Positions 44,110 through 56,290 of a stretch of 64,000 bases of DNA are shown here, one piece after another. The stretch comes from Siderastrea siderea. Lineage: Eukaryota; Cnidaria; Anthozoa; Scleractinia; Rhizangiidae. The stretch lies in assembly GCA_964030785.1 (NCBI GenBank), contig OZ034974.1:46878003-46942002 (forward strand), written 5' to 3'. Both the position numbers and the translations under genes were made by a program. Numbering within the stretch: the stretch's first letter is position 1; each line of letters opens with the position of its first letter. The notes under the pieces are model-generated. The model worked only from the letters and a program-made list of their open reading frames with translations, did not search any database and was not told the origin of the DNA.

Positions 44110-44319
44110 ACTAAAGTACAAGAAATAAAGTCATCTACCATGAGTAACTGGTGTGGATGCTAGCATTCCACTGCCATTAAAGCAAACAAATCAGGCCACA
44201 AGTGAGGCAACGCCTAAAGACAATTTGTTGCATAAAAACACCCAGAACCGTCCTTTTCTTTGGTAGAGTGCTACCTGCTTTTTCCTCTGTATTATAGATA
44301 GTACAGTGGTTTTACTTAC

Positions 44320-44440
44320 AGTTCTCCAATAATATTCACTAAAGGCACTGGAACCGATGTCAGCTTCTTTCCTCCGCACGAGACCGTTATCAAGGATGTA
44401 TAACCCTGATAAAGTGAGCAGTTGCATGGTTTTGGACATG
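44320..44440 (-). CDS. LRRNT exon of the CUB-Ig-LRR gene
   Basis: 121 nt, phase 1 to phase 2; acceptor TTTTAACAG, donor GTAAGT. It encodes an LRR N-terminal cap (CPKPCNC...VSCGGKKLTSVPVPL): four cysteines in CxxxCxC...C spacing and the LTSVP start of a first repeat. The phase agrees with the Ig exon before it and the 72-nt LRR exons after it. Confidence 0.85.
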
Positions 44441-45468
44441 CTGTTAAAAGAAGCCGTATGACAATGATAGAGTCACTTTTAGCATCAAAATGGGGAAAAA
44501 GACTACGAACCCTCGTGCGTTATTCTTAAGTGGCTACAAAACAAACTTTAGAGAATGTCATTGTATTTTTGGTAACAATGCTATTATGCAGCTCAAGAAA
44601 TAATATCTTTATCAACATGACCTGCTAGAAAGCAATTATGACAATCTTTTGTTCACCATAATTTATGCATTTTGAAGAAAAGTTATAAGCTTCAGTCTTT
44701 AGTCTTTTCCTTTTAATCTCCCAGCTAGTTGACAGGTACAAAAAAAACAGCTGTTCTGTACCACAGGACAATACTACTCATTTAAATGGTCACACTTCAG
44801 GATTTCATCCACAGACTCAAGAAAGTTAAAAGCATAATAAACGGTACCACAAGCTAGTACTACTTCACAGCTTTTATATGATCACGCTTAGGTATTTTAT
44901 CCACGGACTCAAAAAATTAGAACCAGCTTGTAAAGGATCGTATCGCTTTCATTTAAGAGGTTACACAAGCCTTGCGCAACGAGGTAAACAGCATAACTGG
45001 AAAGTGCTGCTCATTATCATCCAAACTACATTCTTCACCGTTTGCATCCACAGACTCAGCAGCTAGGGAACGGCGCCATATTGTACAACATACTAAGCAG
45101 CACTGAAAGAAAATACTGCTCAGTAATGTTTTATCAGGCCTAACCGAGAGTATTGTTTATCAGAGCTGCTACATGTGTATACATGCATACACCCCACCTT
45201 CTAAAGCTGGGATATACAAGTGATGATTTTCCCATTACCACCATTACACAGTTTTCGAAACTTTGCTGTAAAATTGCTACAAACTTTGAACTTTTTAGCT
45301 TTCCTGCTCCACCCCCACATGAAAATGACGTTACCCCCCCCTTCCCTGCACTGCATATAGGAACTTTTTTATCTTAACAAAATTAGAAATTTCCTCTGGT
45401 CATTCAGAAGTCATAAATTGTTAATCATAAGAGTTTAATAAATTTTCAGGTACTTTTGGTGTCCTCAC

Positions 45469-45705
45469 CATTGGTTGCCACAAACTGTCTCTCGTCGGTT
45501 CCATACTTGCTGGTGGCCCGGCATATGTACTTCCCTTCCTCATCCATATGAATGCTGGCAGTGTTTGTCGTATTTAATAGTGTAGTGGAGTTCCATATGA
45601 TCATTATGTTTATAGGAGAAAGTCCATTAGCTGAACACGACAGACTGGAGCCCAGAAGCACTGGTACAATTGGAGCTGACCACGGTAACACTACTTTAGG
45701 TAAAA
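45469..45705 (-). CDS. Ig-domain exon of the CUB-Ig-LRR gene
   Basis: 237 nt, phase 1/1. It encodes about 79 residues: SLSCSANG, IMIIWNS (core Trp) and GKYICRATS (YxC), the I-set immunoglobulin fold. Donor GTGAGG, acceptor TTTTTTTTAG. The symmetric phase is typical of shuffled Ig modules. Confidence 0.88.
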
Positions 45706-48258
45706 CTAAAAAAAAATAAAAATAAAGGAGGAATCAAATTAGATAAAAACATAGACTCCACTTATGGCAATATATAATTGTAAATATAACTATAAAGTCA
45801 AAGTAATATTGGTCTTCGTAGTTGTCAAGCAACTTACTAACTACAGAAACAAAAACCTAATAAAAAGGCCTTGTTAACACTGATCAAGTGTTACAGTTGC
45901 AGTTTTTTAAGCAGTTTGTCGGCGGTTGACCGTTAACATGTATTCTGCAAATCACTGGACACAGAATTGGAAAACGTGATCGGTTTTAGAGTATTTCTTC
46001 TGTTTTTGTGAGGTAAGTGGCTAAGGTCTCGCTGGAGGAGTGATTGTGCGGTTTTCCATTTAGAAGCTTTCAAAAATGAATTCGATGTTTTTGAAACCTT
46101 AGCACGCTGGGAAGAGTCGCAATGGTATTTCTCAAACATAGTCTACAGCAGTATCTCAGAAGTGGTATCGTTTGAAGTCTTCAGAATCGTGAGTAGGGAC
46201 CTTTTTTTAACATGAAAGTAAGTGTCGTTATTTGACAGCGTTATCTGGACAGTAAAAATTCGTTAATGTGCTGATTCAGTTTGTAAAGTAAGAGCTGTTA
46301 TATATTCGAACGCTAAATTCACAGACCACTGAATTTCAGCTGAATTGAAAAGCCAAGTAACAGATCTACCCAGGTCATTGTGTATTTGATTTCTTTGACT
46401 TTTGAGAAATTAAATAATATCGATTTCCGTTTTCGTAGGCCTGTTCAAATCGCTAGGTATTGCAAACTACTGCTCTGTAGTCATCTGTAGTCAATGAGCG
46501 CGCGCGAATTCGGTGACCCGGAGTAACATCTCATGCGTTTGTCGCGCGTGACGTAAACTTGGCAAAATTAACGTTGGCGCGGGAATTAGTATTTAGATTT
46601 GGCAAAATCGAAAAAAGGCCGACGTTCTCAGTTCGTTCAGTCAACGTGTTGGACTAGGATTTTCAAAAGACGGAAACATAGGAAAACTAGCGGGTAGACG
46701 ATCGTGGATTCGCTTTCTTTTTTTTTTGCTTGCACACTTTGCAGCGAGGTTTTGTGAACTACTGGGTCATACTCGGTGTGTTTGCGAGCACTTGCAGTGA
46801 ATGTTGTAAGCTTACGTTCGAAATTTGACTATCGACGATTCGATATAGTTCTTTTTTTTGCTTGCATACTTTGCAGCGAGGTTTTGTGAACTACTGGGTA
46901 GAGATAATCGGTGTGTTTGCGAGCACTTGCAGTTAACTGTTGTAAACTTAAGTTTGAAATTTGGCGATCGACGATTCGTTATTATATTGTGTCCCGTCTG
47001 GTTGCGTTCGGAAACGCTGGGTTAAGTGGTCACATATGATTATTAATAGCAGGTAGGAGGTATTAAAAATTTTTCTCTTGAGTACAACTGAAAACAGACT
47101 GCGCATGCTAGTATAGTGAATTGCAGTAGGGTCCAGTGACTTATTTGCAAAATATTTTCTGTGGGCCATCGCGCGAGACTCCCATTACTGCGCTGGGAAA
47201 TATGGGGAGGTGGCTTCGGCCACTGGTCGATAGACTTTTCACTCAGACGGAAAGTCATCGTATAAAAGTCGACCATCATATTAAAGGGGTACTTTATATT
47301 GCTGAAATATTTCTGCTTATGACCGTGACCTCAAAAGACAAGCTATTCGGCCACTAAGTTCAAGCCAAGACCTATACCAAGAATACTATTTTACTGGTGA
47401 GTTCAGGGGCTTTCCATCGTAAGGTAAGAAAGATTTGCAGTAGCTTAAGGTTTAATTGATTACGTCATTGATTACTTTCTCTAAAATAAATGTCTGGTGG
47501 TATCTGTTAGCAATTGCAGCCTTTATTTAATTTTTTTTTTGGAGGGTATGAGAAGCTAAGTAATCTCCTGGCTGGTAAAAACTGCGGCGTAAGAAATGCT
47601 GGGAAAATTATATGATTTTTAAACTTCCCTGGCTGGCAAAAATGAGTCGTGAAATGGATCCTGGCTGGCTACTAGAAATGTTAATCCATTACTAGCTGGC
47701 TCTGAAGGGCGGTTTTTTCCCACGGTAGTTAAGTATTAACCGTAAATGTCTTTGCGAATGCCCAGGGATCGTTTGGGCCAAAAAACTTTCAATTTTGAAA
47801 AGTTTGTCGTTGGGTGTTCCCGTCACTACTATTTTACTATTTTTCTTTCGCGTCGTCAGATACATACTCAAGAAAGAACCGATTAGGCTTGGTCGCATGC
47901 TGATCATTTCAGCCTTATGCAGAAAATAGCTTTACTTTCGTAAATGTCGCTCAAAATAATGCTCCTGTCAATAAGCGCGACCACAACCAGCACGCTTTTT
48001 TAAATTGGCTTTAGTTTCATGAAGCATTACTTTCCTATTATAAGGTCACATACTTAACCATATTAAAACTAAAGAAACTAAGCTACCGTAAGTCTTGTTT
48101 CGCTGCAGGAAAAACTGACATCCATCCCAACGTTGTTATTTGGAGTCGTGTTAATTGTTACTTTCTCTAACTACTAACATTCTGAACTTCCTTACTGTAT
48201 AATTGAGTTACTGTTTAAGGTAGCCTTATTTGGTGACGTGGATTAAAAACAATAGTAC
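45706..48258. repeat. Intron with tandem duplication
   Basis: Intron between the CUB and Ig exons. A roughly 130-bp tandem duplication (46,722-46,846 and 46,847-46,979) carries GCGAGGTTTTGTGAACTACT. Otherwise no gene supported. Confidence 0.7.
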
Positions 48259-48458
48259 CTATTGTTTGCGGTTTTGATCCGTTTTCCTGGATACGGAAAA
48301 ATATGCGAAATCCTGTCGATCCAAAGTAGTTTCGGTAAGAGTGAAATGTTATCACTGCATAGTCTCCAGTTACAGCAACCGTCTCCCCAGTCTTGTTTCC
48401 ACAGTACACACCAAATGATTGCCTCGCCTCATTAGTAATCTCCAAATAGCCCAACAGC
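48259..48458 (-). CDS. CUB-domain exon 2
   Basis: 200 nt, phase 2 to phase 1; acceptor TTTGTAG, donor GTACTA (weaker). It encodes LGYLEITNEAR, FGVYCGNKTG and VTGDYAVITFHSY...GFRIFF, the second half of a CUB domain with its fourth Cys. Joins in frame to the Ig exon. Confidence 0.85.
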
Positions 48459-48582
48459 CTACAAAGAAAACATTTATGCTGCCTATGAAAAAGGACATCG
48501 CACGTTGATCGGTATAGGGAGAAAATTTTGAATTTTTGTATTTCGTACAGCTAGTAAGATTCAGACAGAGGATGGCGAATTA

Positions 48583-48884
48583 CTAAGGCCCGGTCAAACG
48601 TCAAACTTCACATGAGACGAATTTAATTGAGTGAATTAAGTTCATGATAAGTTGGACGTTTGACTCAGTCAAGTTCGCGTGAGTGCATTTGGATCGTTCA
48701 ACATTCTAGCCTCTGTCCATCTGCTTCAGACGAACAGAACGTGTTGGACGATCTGAATACACTTGAACGAACTTAATTGCGTCAAACGTCGAACTTATTA
48801 TCAGATGCACTTAATTGCAATTTATCGAGCCAAATTGAAATTAAGTGTCTTTGAAGATAAGTTCGACGTTTGACCTGGGCCTAA
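48583..48884. mobile_element. MITE-like inverted repeat element
   Basis: Terminal repeats CTAAGGCCCGGTCAAACGTC and GACGTTTGACCTGGGCCTAAG flank a partly self-complementary 302-bp element in the intron upstream of CUB exon 2. Confidence 0.7.
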
Positions 48885-49559
48885 GTGATGTTAAGTAACA
48901 GCATCAGTTGTAGTGGGAAGTAGTTATAGGACAAAAGTGAGAAGGTGCATAGCCGGGCCTCACGGATCGTGTATTCAGACTTAGCGATCCACCGCCCTTA
49001 AGCAGTCAAGTGTTGCCCCGTCTGGTCATTCCAACGAACAACTCGAATATACCTGGAAAAACTACGATTAAGGACGGTGCCTCCTTTTGTGTCTGCGCTT
49101 ACGTTCTTCGCATCTCGGATTTCCTAAGAACAGTACCTACTAATACAAATGGATTTTCGCGCGATTTACGAGGGAAAAGCAGATCTTAGCGAGGGCTGTT
49201 GGAATTTCAAAAAGAAAATTGGGGCTAACCACGCATTTTCAGAGATAATTAAGCTAAAATTCGAATTTTTCTGTATTTTAAAGCTTTTGGACTTATAATA
49301 GTTTAATTATCCCGGAAAAAAGCGTGATTGCTCGCATTTTTCTTTTTGGATTCCAGTGATCCTTGCTAAGATCTTCTTTTTCCCCTTAGTCATAACTTTT
49401 GCCTAAAGCTCTGCAGTAGGACGCACCGTAATTAAGTCTTGCCCCCAATCAGGACTGATTCGAACGGCCGAAGATCGAAGGCTTTACACTTTTCAAATCT
49501 AAAAGGACCTTTTATTCCTGTGTGGAGGGCAGGTGGCAGAACATACACTATCCATCGTA

Positions 49560-49612
49560 AAAAAAAAAAAAAAATAAATAAATAAATAATAATAATAATA
49601 ATAATAATAAAA
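49560..49612. repeat. A-run and AAT/AAAT microsatellite
   Basis: Poly-A followed by AAAT and AAT repeats next to the Penelope fragment, on the side that is its 3' end on the minus strand. Confidence 0.9.
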
Positions 49613-49675
49613 CTGAAGTTTCTTGTAAGCAGCAACGAAATCACGCAGTTCAGAAAGACGACAAAGCGTTTTTGT

Positions 49676-49726
49676 CTTGTGGAAGACATGTTTCGGATGT
49701 TCAACATCCATCATCAGTTCTACAGA
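49676..49726 (-). ncRNA. Hammerhead ribozyme motif in Penelope-like fragment
   Basis: The minus strand has CTGATGA (49,711-49,717), a 6-bp stem II hairpin (GGATGT/ACATCC, 49,695-49,709), GAAAC (49,690-49,694) and the GTC cleavage triplet (49,685-49,687). Stem I pairs GAA with TTC. Stem III is ACATGT, self-complementary, so the active form may be a dimer as described for Penelope-like hammerheads. All core bases are intact. Confidence 0.75.
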
Positions 49727-49739
49727 GCAGAGCACAATT

Positions 49740-50240
49740 GTAACTCTCTCTATATATGAAAATTATAACAAAAGAGTGTTGATTACAAAGTAAATGATGA
49801 CTATTTACAAAAGAAGAAAGGAAAAATAGAAAAAAAGAAAAATACAAATTAACGGTAATAATGAGCGAAACATTACCACAAAAGTCTTCAGTTTAAATGT
49901 TTGAGCTGCTTATTCAGCGAGGGCCGCTCCCATTCAATGTGTAAGGCTTCTTTTATCTTAAGCTGAAAAATTGTAGGGGTCGAGTCTAAGATGGAAAAGC
50001 AAGCCTCCGAATAGAGATCCCTGCAGGACTCAGAATCCTTCAAATGTCCGTGACTAAATGCTCCCGAACCCTAGTGGAAAAATGTCTGGCGGTCTCGCCG
50101 ACATAACAGGCGCCACATCCTGCGCATGAAAATTTGTAAACCACAAGGGAATGCAGTGAATCGGGGACTGCATTCTTGACAACAAACATGTTTTTCAACT
50201 TATAGGATGTAAAAACTAACCATAAATCAATTAACACCCA
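49740..50240 (-). pseudogene. Penelope-like GIY-YIG endonuclease fragment
   Basis: The minus-strand frame contains KLKNMFVVKNAVPDSLHSLV, then CAGCGACYVGETARHFSTRV, the nuclease with its zinc-like CxxC and YVGET core. It is 5' of the hammerhead motif on the same strand, as expected for a 3' Penelope end. Broken after 50,040 by frame changes. It lies in the intron between CUB exons 1 and 2. Confidence 0.75.
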
Positions 50241-50850
50241 TTCTTATGAAAAACTGTTTCCCTTGTGATAAAATTGTGGTAAATAATTATCTTTGTAATT
50301 TTATCAACCACGATAATTTACCCCGGGATGGGCAAACCAAAAAGGGCTCAACATTCTTTTTCAAACTACCTTTCATAGGTCCATTTTCCCGCGCAACTCA
50401 TTGTAGAATTAAGGCTATTACTAAAAAAATGTTGTAAGGACTTGGATATTAGATTAGACGCGTTGTCGTCTTTCTGAACTGCGTGAATAATAAAACTATC
50501 AGCCATACGTTAAACATACTTTCTTTTTCAATTAATTAAATTAGTAGCTGATCACGACAACACCATCAAACTCTCGGACAGCAAGCTATGAAAAACGGCA
50601 CCTTGCCGAAATCACCACAATTTATGCTCAAACACTGAGTAAAAAAATTTCTCTTCCCAAAGTATAAACAGGTTAAAATGGGAATGTTAGTCGTTGAATA
50701 GCAACAGCCTATCAAGCCCGGGGGGCCCGGGCTATCAAGGCATTATCATAGCATCTTTTTCTTAACTTTGACCGTTCACCAATCAAAGGAATTGTGCACA
50801 AGGTGTACATTAACTGTATAGCTAATTTGTAAAGTAAAGCTGTTACTTAC

Positions 50851-51007
50851 CGGCATGGGAAAGTCTGAAACAAGTCAAAGTCTTTAAAGGTAATTACCAA
50901 TGTCATGCCTTCTGGAATTGGAACCCAATAATCACAGTGCATATAGTCTGGGTAACTGTTTGGATACCCAGGACTCGATAGCGTATTGTTTACCACTGAT
51001 CCGCATT
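50851..51007 (-). CDS. CUB-domain exon 1
   Basis: 157 nt, phase 1 to phase 2; acceptor CCTTGTAG, donor GTAAGT. It encodes [31 protein letters not shown] and [12 protein letters not shown]: the first half of a CUB domain with Cys 1-3 and the SPGYPxxYP signature. Joins in frame to the signal-peptide exon. Confidence 0.88.
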
Positions 51008-51235
51008 CTACAAGGAAAGAAGTTATATCGTAATCAACATCTCACTTTTTTAAACATAAAGTTAGCATACAGGAGCGGACGAATATAATCACCAAAGGGG
51101 ATTTTTCTCAGTTGACCCAAAACAAGAGACTAGCAGTGGAACAATGACAGGTGGTCGCTTGAGGCCTTAAGGCTTTTTAAAAAAGCGAGATAAAATCTAT
51201 GTAGGTAAATTTGCACACGCAATACAATGGGCATG

Positions 51236-51995
51236 AAGTACTACTACCCCTTTGGATGGGATGCTAGCCCATAACAGGGTACCCAAACATGAAGCAACTG
51301 GGTTTATTATCCCCCCCTCCCCTCCGCAACCTGGATGGGATGCAAGACCCTCAACAGGGTACCCAAACATACCATGAAGTAACTGGGAGTATTATTCCCC
51401 CCCCCCCCCCCGCCACGCAACCTGGATGGGATGCGAGACCCTCAACAGGGTACCCAAACATGAAGTAACCAGGAGTACTACTACTCCCCCTGCATGGAAT
51501 GCTAGTCTATCACAGGATACCCAAACGTGAAGTAGCTAGGAGTACTACTATTTCCCCTGGATGGCATGCAAGTCCCTCACATGGTACCCAAACATGAAGT
51601 AACCAGGAGTGTTGCTACCGGCCTGAATGGAATGCTAGTCCATCACAAGATACCCAAACATGAAGTAACTAGGAGTATTACTACTCCCCCTGGATCGGAT
51701 GCTAGTACATCACAAGGTACCCAAACATGAAATAACTAGGAGTGTTACTACTCCCGCTGGATGGAATGCTAGTCCATCACAGGATACCCAAACATGAAAT
51801 AACTAGGAGTATTACTACTCCCGCTGGATGGAATGCTAGTCCATCACAGGGTACCCAAACATGAAATAAAAATTAAAAGGAGTGTTACTACTCCCCCTGC
51901 ATGAAATGCTAGTCCATCACAGGGTACCCAAACATGAAATAACTAGGAGTGCTACTACTCCCACTGGATGGAATGCTTGTCCATCGCAGGTTTAT
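51236..51995. repeat. About 65-bp minisatellite in intron 1
   Basis: Roughly eleven imperfect copies of a unit containing CTGGATGGAATGCTAGTCCA, then CACAGGGTACCCAAACATGA and an AGTAACTAGGAGT-type end. Located between the signal-peptide exon and CUB exon 1. Confidence 0.9.
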
Positions 51996-52352
51996 ACCTC
52001 GACATTACTTCGCCTGAAACCGTTTGTACACCTGGTTGGACAGAGACAATGAAGAGTCAAGCTTCTTTTGTAAAGAAACAAGACACGATGCAGACAACAT
52101 TATAGAACCACCGGTCTTCGATAAAAATCCTACGCGCTGAGCGCTACGCCAATGCAGTTCCGGGAAACAGATAAAACATCACATTACAGTTTTTATGACA
52201 TCAATATTCACATTCCACGTGTTTGTATCTGCATAAAACTTTGCAATGACTATTCACTTTGTAGATATTATGTAAATTGTACCTTGGGACAGTACACTCG
52301 GGCTGTAAAATCATGACCTGATTTGAATGTAACAAAAACGTTGTATACTCAC

Positions 52353-52434
52353 CTGGTTTTGCTAAAGCGCCATTCATTCCATACCACGCCAGAATAAGTA
52401 GTGAAAAAAACATTCCTTTGCTAGAGAAGTGCAT
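52353..52434 (-). CDS. Signal-peptide exon of the CUB-Ig-LRR gene
   Basis: 82 coding nt from ATG 52,434 to donor GTGAGT, phase 1. It encodes MHFSSKGMFFSLLILAWYG followed by MNGALAKP: short polar N-region, hydrophobic core, small residues before a likely cleavage site at ALA. Spliced to the next exons it gives a secreted or cell-surface protein with CUB (about 118 aa), Ig (about 80 aa), LRRNT and at least five LRRs. The 5' UTR extends to the right; a TGACGTCA site lies at 52,647-52,654. The 3' end of the gene is not in the window as far as I can see. Confidence 0.82.
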
Positions 52435-52949
52435 ATCTGCACACTCCCGCAAACGAACAGACCAATGACTTTGATTTTCTATGTAACCATCATTCCTGAA
52501 GATAGAAGAGTGGAAAAAAAGGTCACTGCAGTCATGGAAATTAAACAATACCGTATCAACGTGTGGGGATCTTAAATTAACAGATTGGTTCAAATAATGC
52601 AAGCATCGGTAATGTTACCAACGGTAAGATGGTAACAAGTCAATGATGACGTCACAAGACGCACAATTTGGTTATCTTAGATTATATGTTATTGAAATAG
52701 CTAGGGTGAAATCCCCTTCAAGATAATGCGTGGAAAATTATATGAAAAGTTACAGCAGGGAAACCTACCTCAGAAGAAGACAAATTTCTACATGGCTTTT
52801 GTGGATGACGACGTCACGACACTTTGTGTTCCTAAAATAATGAAGCCTCCTTAATAAACATTTGTTTTAGTGTTGCGATAAGGAACGATAAACGGGATAA
52901 AGGTGTTTACATAGTGCACATGAAACGGGAAGATGATAATTCTTGTCAT

Positions 52950-53402
52950 ACTGAATATTGTTATATACAAAAAAAGAAATAAAATACTACTTGCGAAATC
53001 CTAATGAGGTATTTATTGACCATTAACAATTTAAAAATTGTTAATTTATTACTTTACTATCAGAAAAACACATTTCGTTTTACAGAAATTCTAAACCATA
53101 TATTAAACAGACGGTTGTTGTAGCTGTTGTTTATTCATTGTTATAATACATGGTTAATTTTCGTTAATTTTCTTTTAATACTGAATTTATTGTTGTATAC
53201 AAAAAAGGAAATGAAAATACTACGTACAAAATCCTAATATTCAGACATTTACTGACCATTAACAATTTAAAAATTGTTGATTTATTTCCTTTCTATCAGA
53301 AAAACACATTTGGTTTTGCAGGAATTCTAAACCATATATTAAACAGACGGTTTTCATAGCTGTTGTTTATTCATTGTAATAATACATGGTTAATGTTCGT
53401 CT
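52950..53402. repeat. 228-bp tandem duplication
   Basis: Two copies (about 52,950-53,172 and 53,178-53,402) share ACCATTAACAATTTAAAAAT and CCATATATTAAACAGACGGT. AT-rich and non-coding. Confidence 0.85.
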
Positions 53403-53945
53403 CTACTAAATTAAGGGCTGTATAGAAGAAAGCCGTTAGTGGCATCAAAGAAATTGTGACACAGACAGAATGTCTTCCCGGCTCAAATTTTCAGCTCAGG
53501 TCTTGTTTTAATCATAGTGTTGGGGAGACTATTGTTTATACCGAGCAACATACTAATGTAGAAACACAAGATTTTGACGAGAATCTTCAAAGGCCTATAC
53601 TTATTAATTCACTTTTGTCAGTGTTTGGCGTCAATTTGACAATTTTCATATTTATTTCAGCCCATCAAATGCAAGATGTGTGAAAGATCTCAATTCCCCT
53701 TTCGTGATAATTTAGACTTCGGTTTTCTACAATTTTGTACTTTGATTTTCCAGTTAAAAGAGGAGCCATTATGCAGAAATTGTCAAAAATATGTCAAACA
53801 GCTATGAAAAATTTATATTAAAGTGCAGCGACGGTAAGGCGAGTGGCGTTGTAAAGCAAGCGTTTTCCCGGGATTTTACTGTGCGTCGGAAAGTATTTCC
53901 TCTTTTTTGTAACTTTTGGATGATGTAATAAATGTTCGTCTCTGA

Positions 53946-53978
53946 GCGAACTCAACAACAACAACAACAACAACAACA
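53946..53978. repeat. CAA microsatellite
   Basis: CAA triplets (ACAACAACAACAAC) running into an A-run. Confidence 0.9.
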
Positions 53979-54063
53979 AAAAAACAACACAACAACAAAT
54001 TGTAGTGGCTTATTCAATAGTCATTTTCGACGTTTCACAACAGGCCATTTCCGAATTGCTTTT

Positions 54064-54178
54064 AGCCTCCCTATCCAGGCTAGGTGCACAACCTTTCATA
54101 TGGAAATAAGTTTTCATTCACATGCAAATAAAACCAGATGAAAGGATGTGCACCTAGCCTCGCTTTGATAGGGAGGCT
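54064..54178. mobile_element. 115-bp MITE-like hairpin
   Basis: AGCCTCCCTATCCAGGCTAG at the left is inverted as CTAGCCTCGCTTTGATAGGG plus AGGCT at the right; AACCTTTCAT/ATGAAAGG lies inside. Confidence 0.75.
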
Positions 54179-54867
54179 CAGGACAATTTGGGAGATGACT
54201 TATTCAAATGCTTGAATATTCTAGTTTAATAAGTGCATTCAGTGGCTGTAAAAAATAATGAACGAATACAAATTGCATTTTTTAAAAGGCAGGAAAAAGG
54301 AAATTTTCATGCAAAAAATGTACGTATTATATTACTTGGTAACCAGTTAATTTCGGATATCTTTCTTACTTGGATCATCTTATTCCCACCAGTTAATCGA
54401 AAAGTTTCATTTGCCTTTTTTCAAAATGGACACATTTCGTAAACAGCTATAAGATGACAAACACCATTAAACTAATTCTTTAAATGGATCTAATAATGAT
54501 TATGACCCGAAAGTCATTTTAAGCCATCAGCAAGCATTCATTTGATATGTTGAACTGAATCGAGCCGTTGTGAAACAGACCGTTCTCTGTCGCGTGAACT
54601 AAAAAAAGGGTTCAAATGTGAAAGGGAGAATGCAAACGTGTTTATGTGTTGATTAATTTCTCCCAAGAATTATCTTCGTATGGCTTATGTGGCACAATGA
54701 CTCGGCTAAATCGAACGTAATCAAAGAACTACATTAGTATACTTTAACAACTCACCTGGAAGACGATGATAGACTCAGTGTTCTCGAAGTTGATCGCAAT
54801 AGCTACAATTTTACAAGTTTTCAATACCGCAAGAAACACCGAATGCACATCACACAGGAAGTACGGC

Positions 54868-56040
54868 CCTGAACAGCTGTTGCTTGTAATAACCTCAAAA
54901 CGTCATATTAAAAATGCAATTAATTCAACTCACGCGATTTTCAGCCGTTTTTATCGATAAAGTTGTTCAGTTTATTTGAAAAAAATATGCTTGATGACTT
55001 GTGGTAATACCCTAAACAAAAATCAACTTCAAAAAGACAAACGTGTTCCTTGTTTTCTCTCTTGAATTAAACAGCCGCTAGCGTAGTGATATTTGTTATT
55101 TTTAATCAACGGCATTCTGATCCGTCTTTTTTTTCAACATCGCTAACAATATTACCCATTTGGGACTCTTTATTAAAAATAGGTGTTCGCCTTGCGAATT
55201 GCCATACTTTAATTGTATTAATAGGGTTAATAATTTCTGGCAATCAAACAAACAGGTTACACAAAAATTGAGATAAGTTCAGCCTCTTATTCCCATGTGA
55301 GAAAATTAACATATTAATTTCTCTTAACTAAAACAGTACTTTAGAAAGCAGTCAAATAAGCAGATTAAGATTTCCGCTAAGAAACAAACGTAAATTTATG
55401 AACGAAACCTTCTCAATTCCAAATTATGAAGGACTCTTTGTATTTAGCACCCAATCAAGGAGTACCATTAACAACAATAACTGGAATTTCCCTGGAGCCT
55501 GATAAAGAAAATGATCAACTAAATAGACATTTCTACGAGTGAACCACATTAGATGGCAAAACAGCAATCACTGACAAAATAACTGATTGATCAAAATCAA
55601 AGGAACAAACACAATGTTTGGTAAAACATAAATGGCTGACAATGAAAATTATAATTCGTGGGATAATTGGAGTTTCGAAGATTTTGACATAATTAAGTAT
55701 TGTTGTCCTAACTTCCGGTCCTTTGGTGTTCCTCTCATCCGGGACTTTACTTGTAGGTTTTTCATGTCTTGCGTGGGACGTTCTATACAACCGTATACAG
55801 CTGTTGTTTGTAATAATTTCTAAACGTTAACAACAAAAACGCAATTAACTCAACTCACGCAATCTTCAGTCGACTTTGTCAATGAAATTGTTCAGTTTAT
55901 TTGAAAGATTCTGCTTGATGACTTATAATAATACTCACCCTTCAAGGACATCAGACTTAAAAAGATAAAAGGTTTCCCGTATAGGTATTTCTAGAATAAA
56001 AACAGCTGCTAATAGAGCTGTAATTATTGACTTTTGATCA
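54868..56040. repeat. Dispersed pair of about 220-bp repeats
   Basis: 54,868-55,105 and 55,795-56,040 are diverged direct copies (ACAGCTGTTG...TTGTTCAGTTTATTTGAAA...TGCTTGATGACTT). No gene seen between them. Confidence 0.65.
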
Positions 56041-56169
56041 ACAACATTTGCTTCGTTTTGGGCTTTATGACTAAAAAAAAGAAGACAAACGACCAATGAC
56101 ATGACCAATGACAAACGACCAATGACATCGTGAGTCCGTCGACCAGTGAGGCAACGACCAGAGACGTAT

Positions 56170-56290
56170 GACATCTACTGACGATTTGCATCTGATGATG
56201 ACTTCCGTTCAGCTTGTCGAAACGTCAGTCAATGTCATCTCAAACTGTCCTTCTCAGGACTACACACACCAGGACGATCATACTGCACCG
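56170..56290 (+). repeat. Penelope-like terminal fragment with hammerhead-like core
   Basis: CTGATGA (56,192-56,198), GAAACGTC (56,219-56,226) and a TCAGGACTACAC tail. Stem II keeps GAC/GTC but has a mismatch, and stem I does not pair convincingly, so this is a decayed ribozyme. Confidence 0.55.
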
